From positions 29,289,629 through 29,353,628 of the forward strand of contig OW387147.1 in assembly GCA_936440205.1 (NCBI GenBank): a stretch of DNA of 64,000 bases. Reading direction: 5' to 3'. Source of the DNA: Lepidonotus clava (lineage: Eukaryota; Annelida; Polychaeta; Phyllodocida; Polynoidae). The notes under the pieces are model-generated. The model saw only the letters and a list, made by a program, of their open reading frames with translations, was not told the origin of the DNA and did not search any database. Both the position numbers and the translations under genes were made by a program. Below are positions 12,201-27,200 of the stretch, piece by piece. The first letter of the stretch is position 1, and the number at the start of each line of letters is the position of its first letter.

Positions 12201-15200
12201 TATACATTTGACTCATATATACCTTTGATAAAAACATGCACTCAAAACAGTCATGTCAAACAGACAAGGTTACGTTTACCAGCTTATCGTACTTTTTCCC
12301 TTTTATAATCAGTAAATACTTCCTTTTCATCTGCAAATAACATGAAACTCATGTTCAAAAGAACTAACGTCTAAAAGTAAGAGATGGTTAAATGGTTTGA
12401 ATTCTGATTCATTGGTGTTTATTCTGTAGTATTCTAGACCAAGCATGACATAAACTTGTGATACAAGAGGGGATAACGATGAGCCTTTTATTGGAAGTAA
12501 ATTGAAATACTTTGTAAAATGCATAATTTTGTTTAAGCAGTCCTGTTGCCATGATATAAGCACAATAATTTCATAGAGATTACTAGGTAATCTCGTTTCA
12601 GGTTGATTGGGCAATTATGTATTTCCAAAGAATAAGCAAGACTTTCTGTAATATAAGGTACATATCCATGACCAATTTCCTGAAAAGTTAGCTACAAGAG
12701 TATCCTGTTGTGTAATGAGAGATATAAGGGGTCTCAGAGCCCTCCAAAGCAAGAATGTATTATGTTATCCTAATGTTAGAGCAACGTTCCGTTTAGCAGA
12801 GTTCTGCTTTGGTCCTTCTTACGTTATTTTGATGGCACCCAAGGGTCTCAACTACTTTTAGTAATGTCTCAACTTTACTAAAATATAATTTTATTATAAC
12901 GTTTTTAGTAAATTTCAAATTAATCTAAAAAAATGTTTCTGTGACCTGACAATTAGGCAGGTTACAGACTATTAAAAAAGGAATGGTTGCAGAACATAGT
13001 TTTTACTTCGTTGCTTGCCTGGACGCTGCGATGTATTCAGGCGCAAAAAGTCAAAACTACGGAACTTTCAATATCACATTAGACATAATATGTAGTTTCA
13101 AGTAACATTATCAATGAAGACTACATTTTGACCTGTGGGATGGCCAATGTACAAAATTAATATAATCAGCTGAGAATTACAGAAATGATGAATTCAAAAA
13201 AAGAACTTTTCTCTTTCATTGTTTTTGTAACTATCTAAGCGGTTAAAGTAGTATTTTTAATAGAGATGTTCCTATGATTCTTCTTGGAGGAACAGTGTCT
13301 CAATTTATTCACATAGCCTTTCCATGCTTATAAATTGACAAGAGCTGAAAACAACTTCTATTTTCCAAAATTGATAATTGCAATTTCTTTATAGGTAGAA
13401 ACATGCCCACATTATAGTCAAGGGACCATGCAACTAGTAGCGTTAGAACTACACTTTGAATAAGCAGCCACCTGGAACTAATATGTTGTTGTATAATTCT
13501 TGAGATTTATACTCATGCGTATATTAAGGTCCTAGTTTTTAATAGACGATAAAAGAAACTGCCTATCTTTTAAAGAGACATGCAAATGTCCATTATAAGT
13601 CTTGAGCTGTATATATATCTGATATTAACTGAGATATCAGTATTAGAATAGTTATTATAGACTATAGAAGAACCCATAAGTGGGCCGGGTGCAAATCTCC
13701 CAAACAACTGACCAAATTTGCCTCCATGGAACACATGCTAGAATGATACTGTGATGAATGTCTATTCATCAATTGGTAAGACCGAAGTATGAAGGGTAAG
13801 ATAATGCGACAGAGTAAAGTATGTTTTGTAACGGGCCCGAAAAGCCCGAAAGGCCCAAAAAGACCCAAATTGTAAAAGCCCGAAACCCGAAAGTCCCGAG
13901 AAATATGTAAACCGGAAGTGATAAAGTAAACCGGAAGTGACGTCATTCGTAACCACGTGATCAAAGACAGCCAATCAGGGCTGACCACTAGACTATAAAA
14001 GGGGCTGTGAGGCCCGAGAATAAATGAGTTCCTTTAAAGTTCTCCTTGTGTCAACATGTGTCTTCTTCCTATGGTAACCGATAAGATGATCCAATACGAG
14101 CTAATTAACTAGAAGTTTAAGTAAAATAGTAGAAGTTCGAAGAAACTAGGCGAAACTTAGGACGGGGTTCCGAAGGCCCGGAGGACCGAAACAGGGCCCG
14201 AAGGCCCAAAACTGGCCCGGATGGAGTCCCGGAAACGAAGGCCCGGAATGGCACGAGGGGACGGAAACCCAGGATTTGGGGGAACAACGGCGCGACCGGC
14301 TCGGCCCCATGCTACCAAACAATAGGCGACCGTCGGCCCGACAGCCCCGCGGACTGAGAACGAGGGTGGACCGTCCGCAGGAGACCCTGAAGAGAGTACC
14401 GGCACTAGGGAGATAGAAACGGCTTCCCCCTGCCCCCCTACCACTTTTTTCCCCCTAAAGTCCTCCGCCCATCAACGGAAGTGCCTGTACCCCACCCGGT
14501 GGCTGGGGCCCCTCGGTCCAGCCCGGCTGATGCACCCCTTTCCCGTCAACGAATACCGATTTCCCGATCGATCCGCTCAAACCCCCCTCGTGCGCGAGGC
14601 ACGACTCTAAATATCACATCTCGGTTTCTTGCCCGGATTCCCCGTCTGTCTGAGATCCGAAACTATCCCCACGTCCCTCTGTTGTAGGAATCGGAAACCC
14701 CGAACTACCGAGGAACTAATCTTCTCCTAATTTTTGTTTAGATTTATTATTTCTTATTCAGATAGATAAAGGCCAAATTTTGTTGCTTAATTTCAAGAGG
14801 TCAGTATCAACTATTATACAGGTTGGTCTATGTTACACTGAATGTTAACCATCCACAGAATGCAGCAATCTGATTGGCTGAGGCCAGGTGCACTCCACTC
14901 CATGTTACTCCATCCAAATCTGCTAGGTGGCAGCACCAGTATTAGCCTGTACAGTAGCCACTGTGCAGACATATGTCTGTGGAGTAACCATTATGTAGAC
15001 ATATATGTCTGCAAACTAGCAATCCTTATGAGGATGGATCTATCAGAGAATTAATTTATTAATCTCAATGTAGTCAACACATCTAACAAATTTGAACGGA
15101 AGAGTTTATTTCTATTACAACCATCTTTTGTCAAATTTGCCGAAGGCGCTTGTTAGGATAGAAAAAATTAACTATTATTTTTTTTTTTTTTTTTTTTAGC

Positions 15201-18200
15201 AAAATCTAGGTGATTTTCTCCATTTATCAAATTCTGTTTTTATACAGCTCCTTGAGCCTTACATTCAAAGCTTTTGGATATCATATCTTATATCATGACC
15301 TTTAACCCTTTAGACCCCACTGACTACTAGGAATAATTGCTGGATTTCCCCAGGATTTTCCAGGATTTCACTCAGAAATCCCTTAAATTGATTCTAATTG
15401 AGAAAGCTCACAGATTTACCTGCCCTTAAATATCAAAATTAGAGAAATATGGTTTGAAGCATGTGGTAGGGATTTAAAGGCAATCGCGCCATTTGTTAAT
15501 GTGCAGGCACACTGCGCAGCCTAGCTGTGTGGGTGTGCAGTGGACCATGACCACAGAGGATGAAAATGGAGTCTATGGGGGGGAATGCGTTTTTTTCTCA
15601 TATCTCTGTTAATAATAATCCAATTGTCATATAGTAAGTGACAAAGTTTAGCCCAGAACCTTGTGCATTCATGTATCTAATCAAAGTCAATAGGTTCACA
15701 ACTGTTAGTTAATTAAGAATTTATTTCTAAAAAAAACTCATTTTCAACCAAACCCTTCATTTGAATCTTTAAAATTTTCTGAAAAAGTTAGATCGGTGAC
15801 CCCCTAATTTTTTTTCAACAAATGGTAGCAGACACTTATTTCAATAAAATATAGGCTTTTTAAGAAATTCTTAACGTTGACATTTTTGTAATAACCATTT
15901 CTATGAAAAATTCAACTTTTCTATTTAAAAATTTCAATAATTAAGATTTTATGAAATTCCTTTATTTGCTTATTTTTTGTGAAATTATGTATATACTGTG
16001 AAGATTCATATATTGGCTTTATATTCAAGAAGGTTTGAAATATATTTAGTGGGTTTTGTCATTGTTTTTAGAAAATACCTAAATATAGTTTACGTTCATG
16101 TAAATATTGAGTTTTGAGTTTTTAACTAATTTAATGATTTGTTTTATTCAAAAGTTTCCAAGGTGACCCCCTGTTTTTTCTTCATTTCTGGTATGTAAAA
16201 ACCCTAATCTTCCATTTCCCAAAGTTTAAAAAAAATCTTAACGTCAGATCTTTAATAGAGTGATTGTCCTTAAATCGGATTTTAAATGACATATTTGCCA
16301 TTTCTGTATGCTTAAAACTTTTTAGAATGTTCTCTTTTGGAAAAATATGGAAAAATTATGGCTCTAGAACCATGAATAGGCATTTCCATAAGGCTGGAAA
16401 TCCCAGAAACTGTCACAAATATTATTTGTTCTTTTGTTTTTGTTTTGGGACAGCGATTAGAAGAAAAATGATTGTTTCCAAGGAATGAGTGTTTCAGATT
16501 ATCAATCTTGAATTACTTTTTAGCACAGTTATAGAATGGCAGTATGCAGAAATGAAGGAAAGGGAAATACTTATTACAACTTTACATTGTCATGTCATTT
16601 AAATAGGGCACATAGCCTTTCCATGCTAATAAATTGACAAAAGCTGAAAACAACTTCTATTTTCCAAATCAATAACTGCAATTTCCCTAAGGTACAAACA
16701 TGTCCACGTTATTGTCAAGGGACCATGCAACTAGTAGCGTTAGAACTGCACTTTGAATAAGCAGCCACCTGGAACCAACTAGTATGTTGTTGTATAATTC
16801 TTGACATTTATACTCATGCGTCACCTGTTCATGCATGGCTTGTTGATGCATGACCAAATGAATATAAATGCCAATTCTCCAATGGTCAACTTTCACTTGC
16901 TTGCTTTATCTCGTGCTGTCCAGACCTAAATTGTGGTAATCAGAGTCAAATATCTAAGGCTTGATAGATGTTGTATCTAAATTTCTCAAAATTGGCTCTC
17001 TTTGTTTTTGTATCATAATATTATATTCTTGTTAACAACTAAGCATATATTATTGAATCTTACTTCCAAAAGTAAATGAAGATTACAGGAAGATTGTTTC
17101 AACAATTCTAGAATATGGCAATGTCCAAGTTGTGAGACCTAAATTGTGGTCTTCAGAGTCAAAGATATAAGGCTGGATAGATATTGTATCTAAAATTGGC
17201 TCTCTTTGTTTTTGTATCATAATATTATATTCTTGTTAACAACTAAGCATATATTATTGAAGCTTACTTCCAAAAGTAAATGAAAATTACAGGAAGATTG
17301 TTTCAACAATTCTAGAATATGGCAATGTCCAAGTTGTGAGAGTTGTTAACAACACTAGTACTGCAGCTTGTCTACTCTAGACATGGCAGGAAAATGCCTA
17401 TATATTCCCTCTATAGTATATCCAACAAGCAAATGAATAGAACACCCCAGAAGAGATCCATGCCACAGACATACATTAAGGAATCATTTGATATCTAATT
17501 TGAGAAAATCAAAGCGTTTCTTAGAGAAAAGCTTCTTATATATTACTCATCATAATAATTATTATGATAATAATTACCAGGTGAAATATTTGCAAGCTTA
17601 ATACTGATCATGTTTAGCATATGGAATTGGAAATATTATGAAATATATTTGGTCAGGATCAACCCCTCTGAAAACCAACTTTGTAGGGAAGGACCAGGGT
17701 AATGAAAATTAAGCAAAAAAACAATTAAATAAATATATACTAATAAATGCAATAATTATTGGTAATTAAGGACCAGGACCTTCATGATATCAATGAGTCT
17801 GTCGTATGCAGGCAACCCGGGTTCACTCCCTGCTGAGGAACCTAACTTGCCTTCACATCACCATCAGTACCCTTGATATGACCCTGGCCGTTAATTAGGG
17901 CATAAAGCAACCAATAATCAACGAACCAACCTTGATCAAGAATACAAAGTCGATCACAAAATTCAAATATACTATCAATGCTTCTACTCTCACTGCAGAA
18001 AACCTTGCCCAGGGCAGGCAAGCCCTCCAGTCCGGTGATATCCCGAACCACGAGGCGTATAAGGCAGTGGATGGGGATTACACCACGACGTCATACGTTA
18101 ATTTGGGATGCGCAGCCCCCAGGAAGGAAACCCAGAGCCCTTACCCATGGGCGTGGTGGTATGTGGACCTGGGCCGGCAGGTCAACATCAGCAGGGTCAC

Positions 18201-21200
18201 CCTTTATGTGCACGATGACCCAGGCTGCAGCTGCTTAGGTTGGTTACTATTTGTTTTAATTAATGGTAAAACAGTACATCAATTAGAAAGTATACCTAAG
18301 TATAAGATATATAATTAGAATGATCAAAATATGCTTGTATTCTTACAAAGAGTACAACATTTTATATACATTAGATATATAGATGCAGATACCTGGGTGT
18401 ACATTTGTGTGTATGTATGTATGCCTGGATGTTTGTGTCTAACTGTGTGTGTGAATGATTGAAAGTAGAACCATGTATTGACTTATGTAAATCAACAAGC
18501 GTTTACAAATGTGAATCCTACTATCAAAATGCAATAGATTCCTCCTTATATGGTATTGAAGACGGAAATATCATATCTTTCGTGCACTTTTGTGTATTGT
18601 TTTATTTCCAACCGATCTGTGGCTTCAGAAATATAAGGCAAAACTAATACCTTTGTAACCTACCCTTTTAGGTTTGATAAACGGTGCTACCATTCGTACG
18701 GGTAACTCGGGCAGGTACTGGGAGCACACGATATGTGCCACCGTCCAGCAGGGTGGGTCTCAGCGGGTCCTGGACTGTCGGCCCCACCAGCTCTCCAGGT
18801 ACTTGTCCATCATCAGCACCACTGCAGAGTTGTTCGTCCTCTGTGAGGTGGTGGTTGAGGACTACAGCCAGCAAACGTTCAATCCAGCACCGGTACCTGT
18901 GCCGGTACCTGCACCTGTGCCAGTGCCGGTGCCAGTGCCGGTGCCTGCACCTGTGCCAGTGCCTGCACCTGGACCTGGTAAGTATCCCTCTACGAATGTC
19001 TTTTCTTGGAGTGAAATGACTGAAAGGTCAAACTAGCAGTTCTTTCTTCGTCTTATAATGTCCATTTGTATGTGTAATCTAAATTGTTGAAAACGAAGAG
19101 CTCCTACATCCTCCAAACGGCAACCGTGAAGTGGGGATCTAAATTGTGTAATTTTTGTTCACAAATTACTTGTACATTGGTATATACAAATAAAGGTCAA
19201 AGTATTGCCATTTACCCCAGATAAATTGTATGTGTATAAGTTATATTCTTACTTATTTACAATAACTGTTAGGCTTTGCTCGAGTTTCATTGAATTCAAT
19301 ATTGATCATTCTTATTTGGGACATGCATACAAACGACAACATAAATATTTCTCAGAAAGACAACAGCCTATTCAAAGGATTATTGAAAAATGATTGTATT
19401 TTACATTATGATTTCCTGGATTATGAGGGATTCAATCACACTCTTACTTTATTTTTAATCACATATCTATTTTTCAGTTGCACTGCAACGTCCAACTTTA
19501 CAAGTAATAACCCCTTCAACAGTCAGAATTACCTTCCAAGACTTCACACGACAACCTTTCCAATACTATATCATTGAATACACACTTGATGGTAGCAACC
19601 AGTTCGTGCGAGGGTCACAGGTTCCTTATACTGGACAGACATCGTATTCTGCTACACAAAGTGGACTACAGGCAGGAAACACGTACCTGTTCAGAGTGGT
19701 TCCCCATTACGTCATATCGGGAGTCCCCAGAGCATCTTCCCCTTCACCAACCGCAGCCATTTTTATAAGTGGTGGCTCCATAGGTAAGTGTTTGTACGAA
19801 CAGGAGTTTAAGAAAACAAAATATCATTTTGATATATTGACAAAGGTCTACTCTTTCAAGAGATAATATCTTAATCAATATTATTACATTTTAGAAATCT
19901 ATATACATTGCTGTTCATGATAGAACTTCATTTATATTCACAGAATGGGATTTAAGACACATTACATTCATGTTATGCTATGTATACAGGTTTCTGGAAC
20001 TCTCCTTATATGCAATATTGATATCCCATAAAAGCGTTCCTTCAATATGTATCTTACAGGTTTCTATGTTAACCAATAATTCATAAAAATATCTCTCTCT
20101 TCATAAGGATGATATGAAAACATTACTGTTTGTGTGCAAAATCGTCTGATTATCATAAATGGAACCAAAGTTATAGCAAATTGAAAATCATGTCATTTAC
20201 ACAAATTTACCCATTTTTTATGATTTTGAATGAGTATGCCCTCAAATTCATACATATTGAAGTGACAGCTTCTTGTAGAACTAAATGGTACAAATGCACT
20301 GAGTCACAAAACACGAAATAAAGTTTCATGAAGGATTTATTCTATTTTCGAAATTCGAAACTGATATAAAGAAAATAATTGAGTTGAATAATAGTTTATG
20401 AGGAGATGCAGGAAGAAATTTACTCTAATTGTCATCATACGTAATCATCATTTTTTGAGCCTGTAATCAATGTAATTTAGAGTATACTAAATCTTTACTT
20501 AATCTTACAATGACCTTGTTTGACAGATTAATTGGTAGCTTAGATGTAAGTCAGATTATCGTTATTATTGATAGCATGTGTTGCCTTATGTGACTTACAA
20601 CTTTATCAGCTTTACCATATATCATTTTACAGTGCCTCCAGCTCCAGCTTCGATTTCAGCTCCAGTCTTACAAGTAGTCAGTAGTTCAGCAGTGAATGTA
20701 GGCTTTCAAGTTTTCAATGGACAATCCTATCAGTATTATATCATTGAATACAGAATTGATGGTAATCAACAATATACACAAGGAACTCGTGTTACTTCTA
20801 CTGGACAAACATTGTATACTGGCACACAAGGTGGATTACAGCCAGGAATCAGGTATCTGTTCAGAGTGGTTCCCTACTCCTCCAATGGCGGAATTCCAAT
20901 TGCGGGTTCACCTTCACCAGAATCACCCATCTTTATCAATTTTGCTGTGACATGTGAGTGATCTTAGCATACAAAATACCATTGGCTCTTTATCTTAGGG
21001 ATAGACAAGGGGTCTAGGGAGGTGATTCTCTCAATTGCAGATGCGTGGAACAATTTGGTTTCTGAGAAATTGAATATAAGATATATAATGATGATAAGAT
21101 ACAAGATATAACGCTTCATCAATTATTTGTTTTCTGTAGTAAGTAGCTTAGATGTTGACATTTCACACCAGATAAGGAAGAAATTGTAGTATCGCATATC

Positions 21201-24200
21201 AAATGTGGATTGGCAGCTTATTTAGTTCATGCATCACACACTAGATGGGGTATTGTCCCACAGTGCTGGCAACCTCATAATGAATATAAATAATGTAACC
21301 ATAACAAATTCATTAACAAATAAACAGAGTGAATATATAAATTATTACTGATAGAAAAATATGGTTTTCATTATATGAAACAGTATCACCAAGAAAGATG
21401 ATAATTGTCGACATGAATTGCAATCTTTAATGGATTTTCTCTATTACCATATTCATACAGGGGAGACATAGAACATTAGTGCCATCTGGTATTAATTGAA
21501 AAAACATATCCAATTTGGTTTCCTTAATATAAAGGTTGGCATGTCCCTTAGGTAAAAGTGATTACCCATTACATATGTTTCTAGTAAGTGTTAAGGGCAA
21601 ATGTTCCAGATGCGACCCTATTTGTAGAACAGTTAGTCTTCAATGAAACTTCTTATCTTAGCAGTTATGATCATAAAAAGGGCAAGGTGCGAGACGCCCC
21701 CTAGGCACATAATTAGAATAAGAATTTGGATAGTTCAGATCTAAGGGGGCATTTCACACTCAGGGCCTTTTATGATCGTAACTGCTAAGGTGATATGTTT
21801 TAGTTATGACCATCTGTTCTACACATGGGGTCGCATCTGAAACATTTTATCTGTTAGCACTTACTACAGACAAATTTAATGGGGAATCACCTTTACCTGA
21901 AGGATATGCCAACCCTTATATCAAAGAAAATAAAATGGATATGGGACTAAGGAAGTTGCCCCACAAATAACCCATTTTATCTTAAAGCAGAATTATATTG
22001 AATCTTGATTAATTAATTTTATTTTCAAATTCCATTAATACACCTCGAAGTCATATATTATATATTTAGAACCAAAACTGGCTTGTCCCTAAACTGTTAT
22101 TCAATGGTATTGCTATATCCTCTATGTAATTAAAGCTTGTTTCATATCTTTACACAATGAATTAGTATGCAGATTTGATTATCAAACATGTACTTATTTC
22201 ATTACTGTAATCATGCTCTTTTATGCAAGGTAATCTATCTAGGCATACCAAATGTTTGCATTGCACTACTGAGCCTTGCTCATTTTTTCATTCAAATTCT
22301 ATCTAAGTGCAATAGAGATCAATTTGTTGAGTTCTATACTTCTGAAATCAGTACCATAACTCATGGACTATTTTTGTAACTTATCATTGATGCATAGTGT
22401 AAGTTAAGTAATAATTATGTCATGTTGAACACTAGCTGAAACCTATATCAAAATGCAACTGTAGTTTTTTTGAATACCCTCCCCTTTACAGCATCTCCAG
22501 TTCCTGTTCCAGTTCCTGTCCCAGTTCCTGGTCCTGCTCCAGTTGCAATCACAACTCCAGTGTTACAATTAACTGGAAACACAGAAGTGAGAGTGAACTT
22601 TCAGGTTACCAATGGACAGTCTTATCAATTATATGTCATTCAATACAGAATTGATGGTAACACACAATTTACACAAGGAAATGTTCTTAGTTTTACTGGA
22701 CAAACAGCCTATTCTACCACTCAAGGTGGATTACAGCCAGGAAACAGGTACCTGTTTAGAGTGGTGCCATATACTGCAGCTAGAACGCAGGGCCCTCCAT
22801 CACCAGTCAGTGCCATCTTTGTCAATGGTGGTATAACACGTGAGTAATTGTTTGGGAGTTCAAACTGCTTTACTTTTTTAGTTATAAATTCCTGTGAATT
22901 CTTCTGTGCTAAATTATAACCCACTTCTTCATTTGTAACAGATCTTAATTTTGTTACCAACTTATTGCCTTTAAGATTAGAAAAGAGTGTTTTTCTCTCT
23001 ACGTAGCTTCATGACACATGCATACACAACTGTAAGGTTATAGTATGAATTGCAAGGCTATGTAATGTAAATATCGCAATTTACTCTCGTCAGTTATAGG
23101 TTTGAGTTATGCATATTGAAGGATTAACCAAAAACTGATTTGCTTCCTTATTGAATCAACATCGATATCTCAGTATCCAGTTTTGGCCAGGATATTTCTG
23201 TAGTAATGGTTTAAACCTATCAGCTCTCTTCTGTGGGTGCTTTTGCCCCCCAATACATGGTACATATAGATAAATCTTTAGTCTATTACGGCATAACCCA
23301 GTATACTCTCTATTTGGTGACTGGATCTATACTAGGATGATAGTGTTTTAGTTATATGACCATCTGTTCTACACATGGGGTCGCATCTGAAACATTTGAT
23401 CTGTTAGCGCTTACTACAGACAAATATAATGGGGAATCAACTTTACCTGAAGGATATGCCAAACATTATATCAAAGAAAATAAATTGGATATAGGACTAA
23501 GGAAGTTGCCCCCACAAATAACCCATTTTATCGTTGAGCAGAATTATATTGAATCTTGATAACTTTATTTTACTTTCAAATTCCATTCATACACCTCAAA
23601 GTGATACATTATCTATTTAAAACCAAAGCTGGCTTGTCCCTAAACTGTTATTCAATGGTATTGCTATATTATCATCTATGTAATTAAAGCTTGTTTCATA
23701 TCGTTACACAATGAATGAGTATGTGGATTTGATTATCAAACATGTACTCACTTCATTACTATAATCATGCTCTTTTATGCAAGGTAATCTATCTAGGCAT
23801 ACCAAATGTTTGCATTGCACTACTGAGCCTTGCTCATTTGTCCATTCAAATTCTATCTATGTGCAATAGATATCAATTTGTTGAGTTCTATACTTCTGAA
23901 ATCAGTACCATAACCCATAGACTATTTTTGTAACTTATCATTGATGCTTAGTGTAAGTTAAGTAAGATGCCATGTTTAACAATAGCTGAAACCTATATCA
24001 AAATGCAACTTTAGTTTTTTGAATATCTACACTTTTACAGCATCTCCAGTTCCTATCCCAGTTCCTGTCCCAGTTCCTGTCCCAGTTCCTGGTCCTGCTC
24101 CAGTTACAATCACAACTCCAGTGTTACAATTAACTGGAAACACAGAAGTGAGAGTGGACTTTCAGGTTACCAATGGACAGTCTTATCAATTCTATGTCAT

Positions 24201-27200
24201 TCAATACAGAATTGATGGTAACACACAATTTACACAAGGAAATGTTCTTAGTTTTACTGGACAAGCAGCCTATTCTACCACTCAAGGTGGATTACAGCCA
24301 GGAAACAGGTACCTGTTTAGAGTGGTGCCCTATACTACAGCTAGAACACAGGGCCCTCCATCACGAGTCAGTGCCATCTTTGTCAATGTCGGTATAACAC
24401 GTGAGTAATTGTTTGGGAGTTCAAACTGCTTTACTTTTTTAGTTATAAATTCCTGTGAATTCTTCTGTGCTAAATTATAACCCACTTCTTCATTTGTAAC
24501 AGATCTTAATTTTGTTATCAACTTGTTGCCTTTAAGATTATATAAAAGAGTGTTTTTCTCTCTACGTAGCTTCATGATGCATGCATGCACAACTGTAAGG
24601 CTATAGTATGAATTACAAAGCTATATGTAATGTAAATATCACAATTTACTTTCGTCAGTTATAGGTTTGAGTTACGCATATTGAAAGATTAACTAAAAAC
24701 TGATTTGCTTCCTTATTGAATCAACATCGATATCTCAGTATCCAGTTTTGGCCAGGATATTTCTCTAGTAATGAATGACGAATGAACATTTACTTCATTT
24801 TAACTGATTATGAACTTCTCTACTATTAACATATTTTTATAGTGAACTAGGTTTGAATTATTATTGCAGAGGCTCCGGTGCCGGGACCTGTGCCAGGTCA
24901 AATTCAGGCTCCACTCTTACAATTAATAAATACTACAGCAGTAACAGTTAGTTTCCAAGACACCCGTGGACAACCTGTTCAGTATTATGTGGTTCAATAC
25001 AGAATTGAGTTCTCCAACACCCCGTATGTGCAAGGTGTGTTTGTATCACCCTCTCCACAAACCAGCTACTTTACCATACTTGGTGGACTGCAGGCCGGGA
25101 ACACTTATGAGATTAGAGTGGTTCCGTATTCAACCACCCAAGGTGTGCCATCAGCATCTGCTCGAATCTTCATTGGTGGTGGGGCTACAGCAGCACCAGG
25201 TTAGTAAAGAAACGTTAGCAGTCTACCTTAATAGTCTACATTAACATACAGATTTACACAGCAAGCATACAAACTTTATGTCGCTTAAAGTATAGTTTGA
25301 TGCGCTCAAAACTAACAGTCATTGTAGTAAGCATTAAATGTTGATGCTTTTAACACCTTGTGGAATTGTAGATCCAATGATTTAAACAAATCATTCTATT
25401 AGTTTCAGGAAGACCACCTTCATTGCCGGCTCCAGTTTTACAATTAATAAATTCTACAGCAGTAAGACTTACCTTCGAAGACACCACTGGGCAACGTCTG
25501 ATCTACTATTTTGTTGAGTATAAGATTGCCACGGACCCGACTGGGTATATACGGGGAGTGTATATTCCCTACTTTGCTGGAACTACAACTTACATGGCTG
25601 TACAACCAAGGTTACAGACAGGACAGACTTATCTCATGAGGGTGTTGCCCTTTGTGTTTACGTCCGGGAATGCAACTTCAGTGACTCCTTCGATGGCCTC
25701 GAGTATCTTCCTTGACGCTAACACAGTGACGAGTATGTGTATTGCCTTGTTAATTACATATAGTATGAAACTTAACCATTACATCAGTTACTAACTTAAA
25801 TGGAGCGGGGGGGGGGGGTCCATTAAGTACAGACAAAAATGTTTCTCACCACCCCCTATTGTGTTAAAGTATGCCGTGGATTTGTAAAGAAATATACCAC
25901 ATATTTTCATAAATAGCTAACCCCTCCACTAGTACCCTTAAAGCACACACACTCTATACAATGTCCCTACCTCTGTTGAAACATTAGGATATAATCACTC
26001 CACATAGACCTCGTTTAGCTATTAAACTACACTCTAAAAACAGTGTCAAGTGATAAGGTTCTGGAATGTAGACACGTAATCGTAATTAACATTTAAATGT
26101 AAATTGTTCCGAAAGTATTCATCTCATATTCTAAGTTATGCCTGCCCTGATCATCTCATAAAGTGGATTCTGTGATTATTTATGTTGTTTAAAATGTGTT
26201 TCCAAATGTAAAATAGCAGACACTGTCTAGTACATCAATAAGCAAACCAACACGTTACATTGCTACAATTGATTCAAGAACAAACAGCTGGCAACATACG
26301 AAGGTTTCACAAGTTCTGATAAGGAACCACTATTTTCTGCCATATACAGGTTCCCAATCCCAAACAACTACGAATCAGCAAGGCACAACATCATCTGTGC
26401 CCAACCCTGCTACCACACCACCAAATGGGGGAACAACACGCTCAACAACAACAACAACTCAACAGGCCCCTCCTGGAGGTAAGTCTAATGATTCTGAATT
26501 TTAGAGCAAATTTTGACACATAATAATAACTTGATGCAGTAAAATAATGCAAGTAAAATAGATTCACCGTATGCAAGTACACCAAAATTCTATTAAATGT
26601 TTTTCTTAATTTTGCATCGTAAGTGGGAGTATAGACCATAGATCTCTCTGTAGGAATTCAGTGAAGGGAAAAGGGGTGTAAAATTAATAGTAAACTGCAA
26701 TAGCCTACACTTGATTTTTCCTGTCAACTCCCAATTTGTTTTGTCAACTGAGGTCCGAATGCACACGATACTTCAGGTTGCAGACATTTTTTTCGTTTTT
26801 AATTCTTTTATTTATTCTGAAAATCCATCAACTGACGCCCGTTTTCGTTGGGGTTACAGAAGTCGTTTGATATTTTTCTTACAGAACACTTTTATTAACA
26901 TACAACCAGTAGTGGATTTAGGGGGGGGGGGCGCAGCAGGCGCAGCCCCCCTCCCCGTATAAAAAGAAATTTGAATATTGATAAACTATTAACAAAATCA
27001 ATTCAAGAAGCAAAAAAAGACTTCAGTTGTTCAGCCCCTTGTCACTTCATAGCAGTGAAGGAAAATAGATATAGATAAACAAATATCAGTTTCTATTTAG
27101 AATGATAACTCACTCATCTTAACTGATTCTCCCATTTGCAGGAGATAAAACCTATTTTTGTATACCTAGTTGTTAGTTGTTGCACACAACCCTTTTTTCA

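Noticed and set aside
14157-14687. GC-rich open frames on both strands
   Set aside because: They lie in the GC-rich part of an LTR; length is explained by composition.
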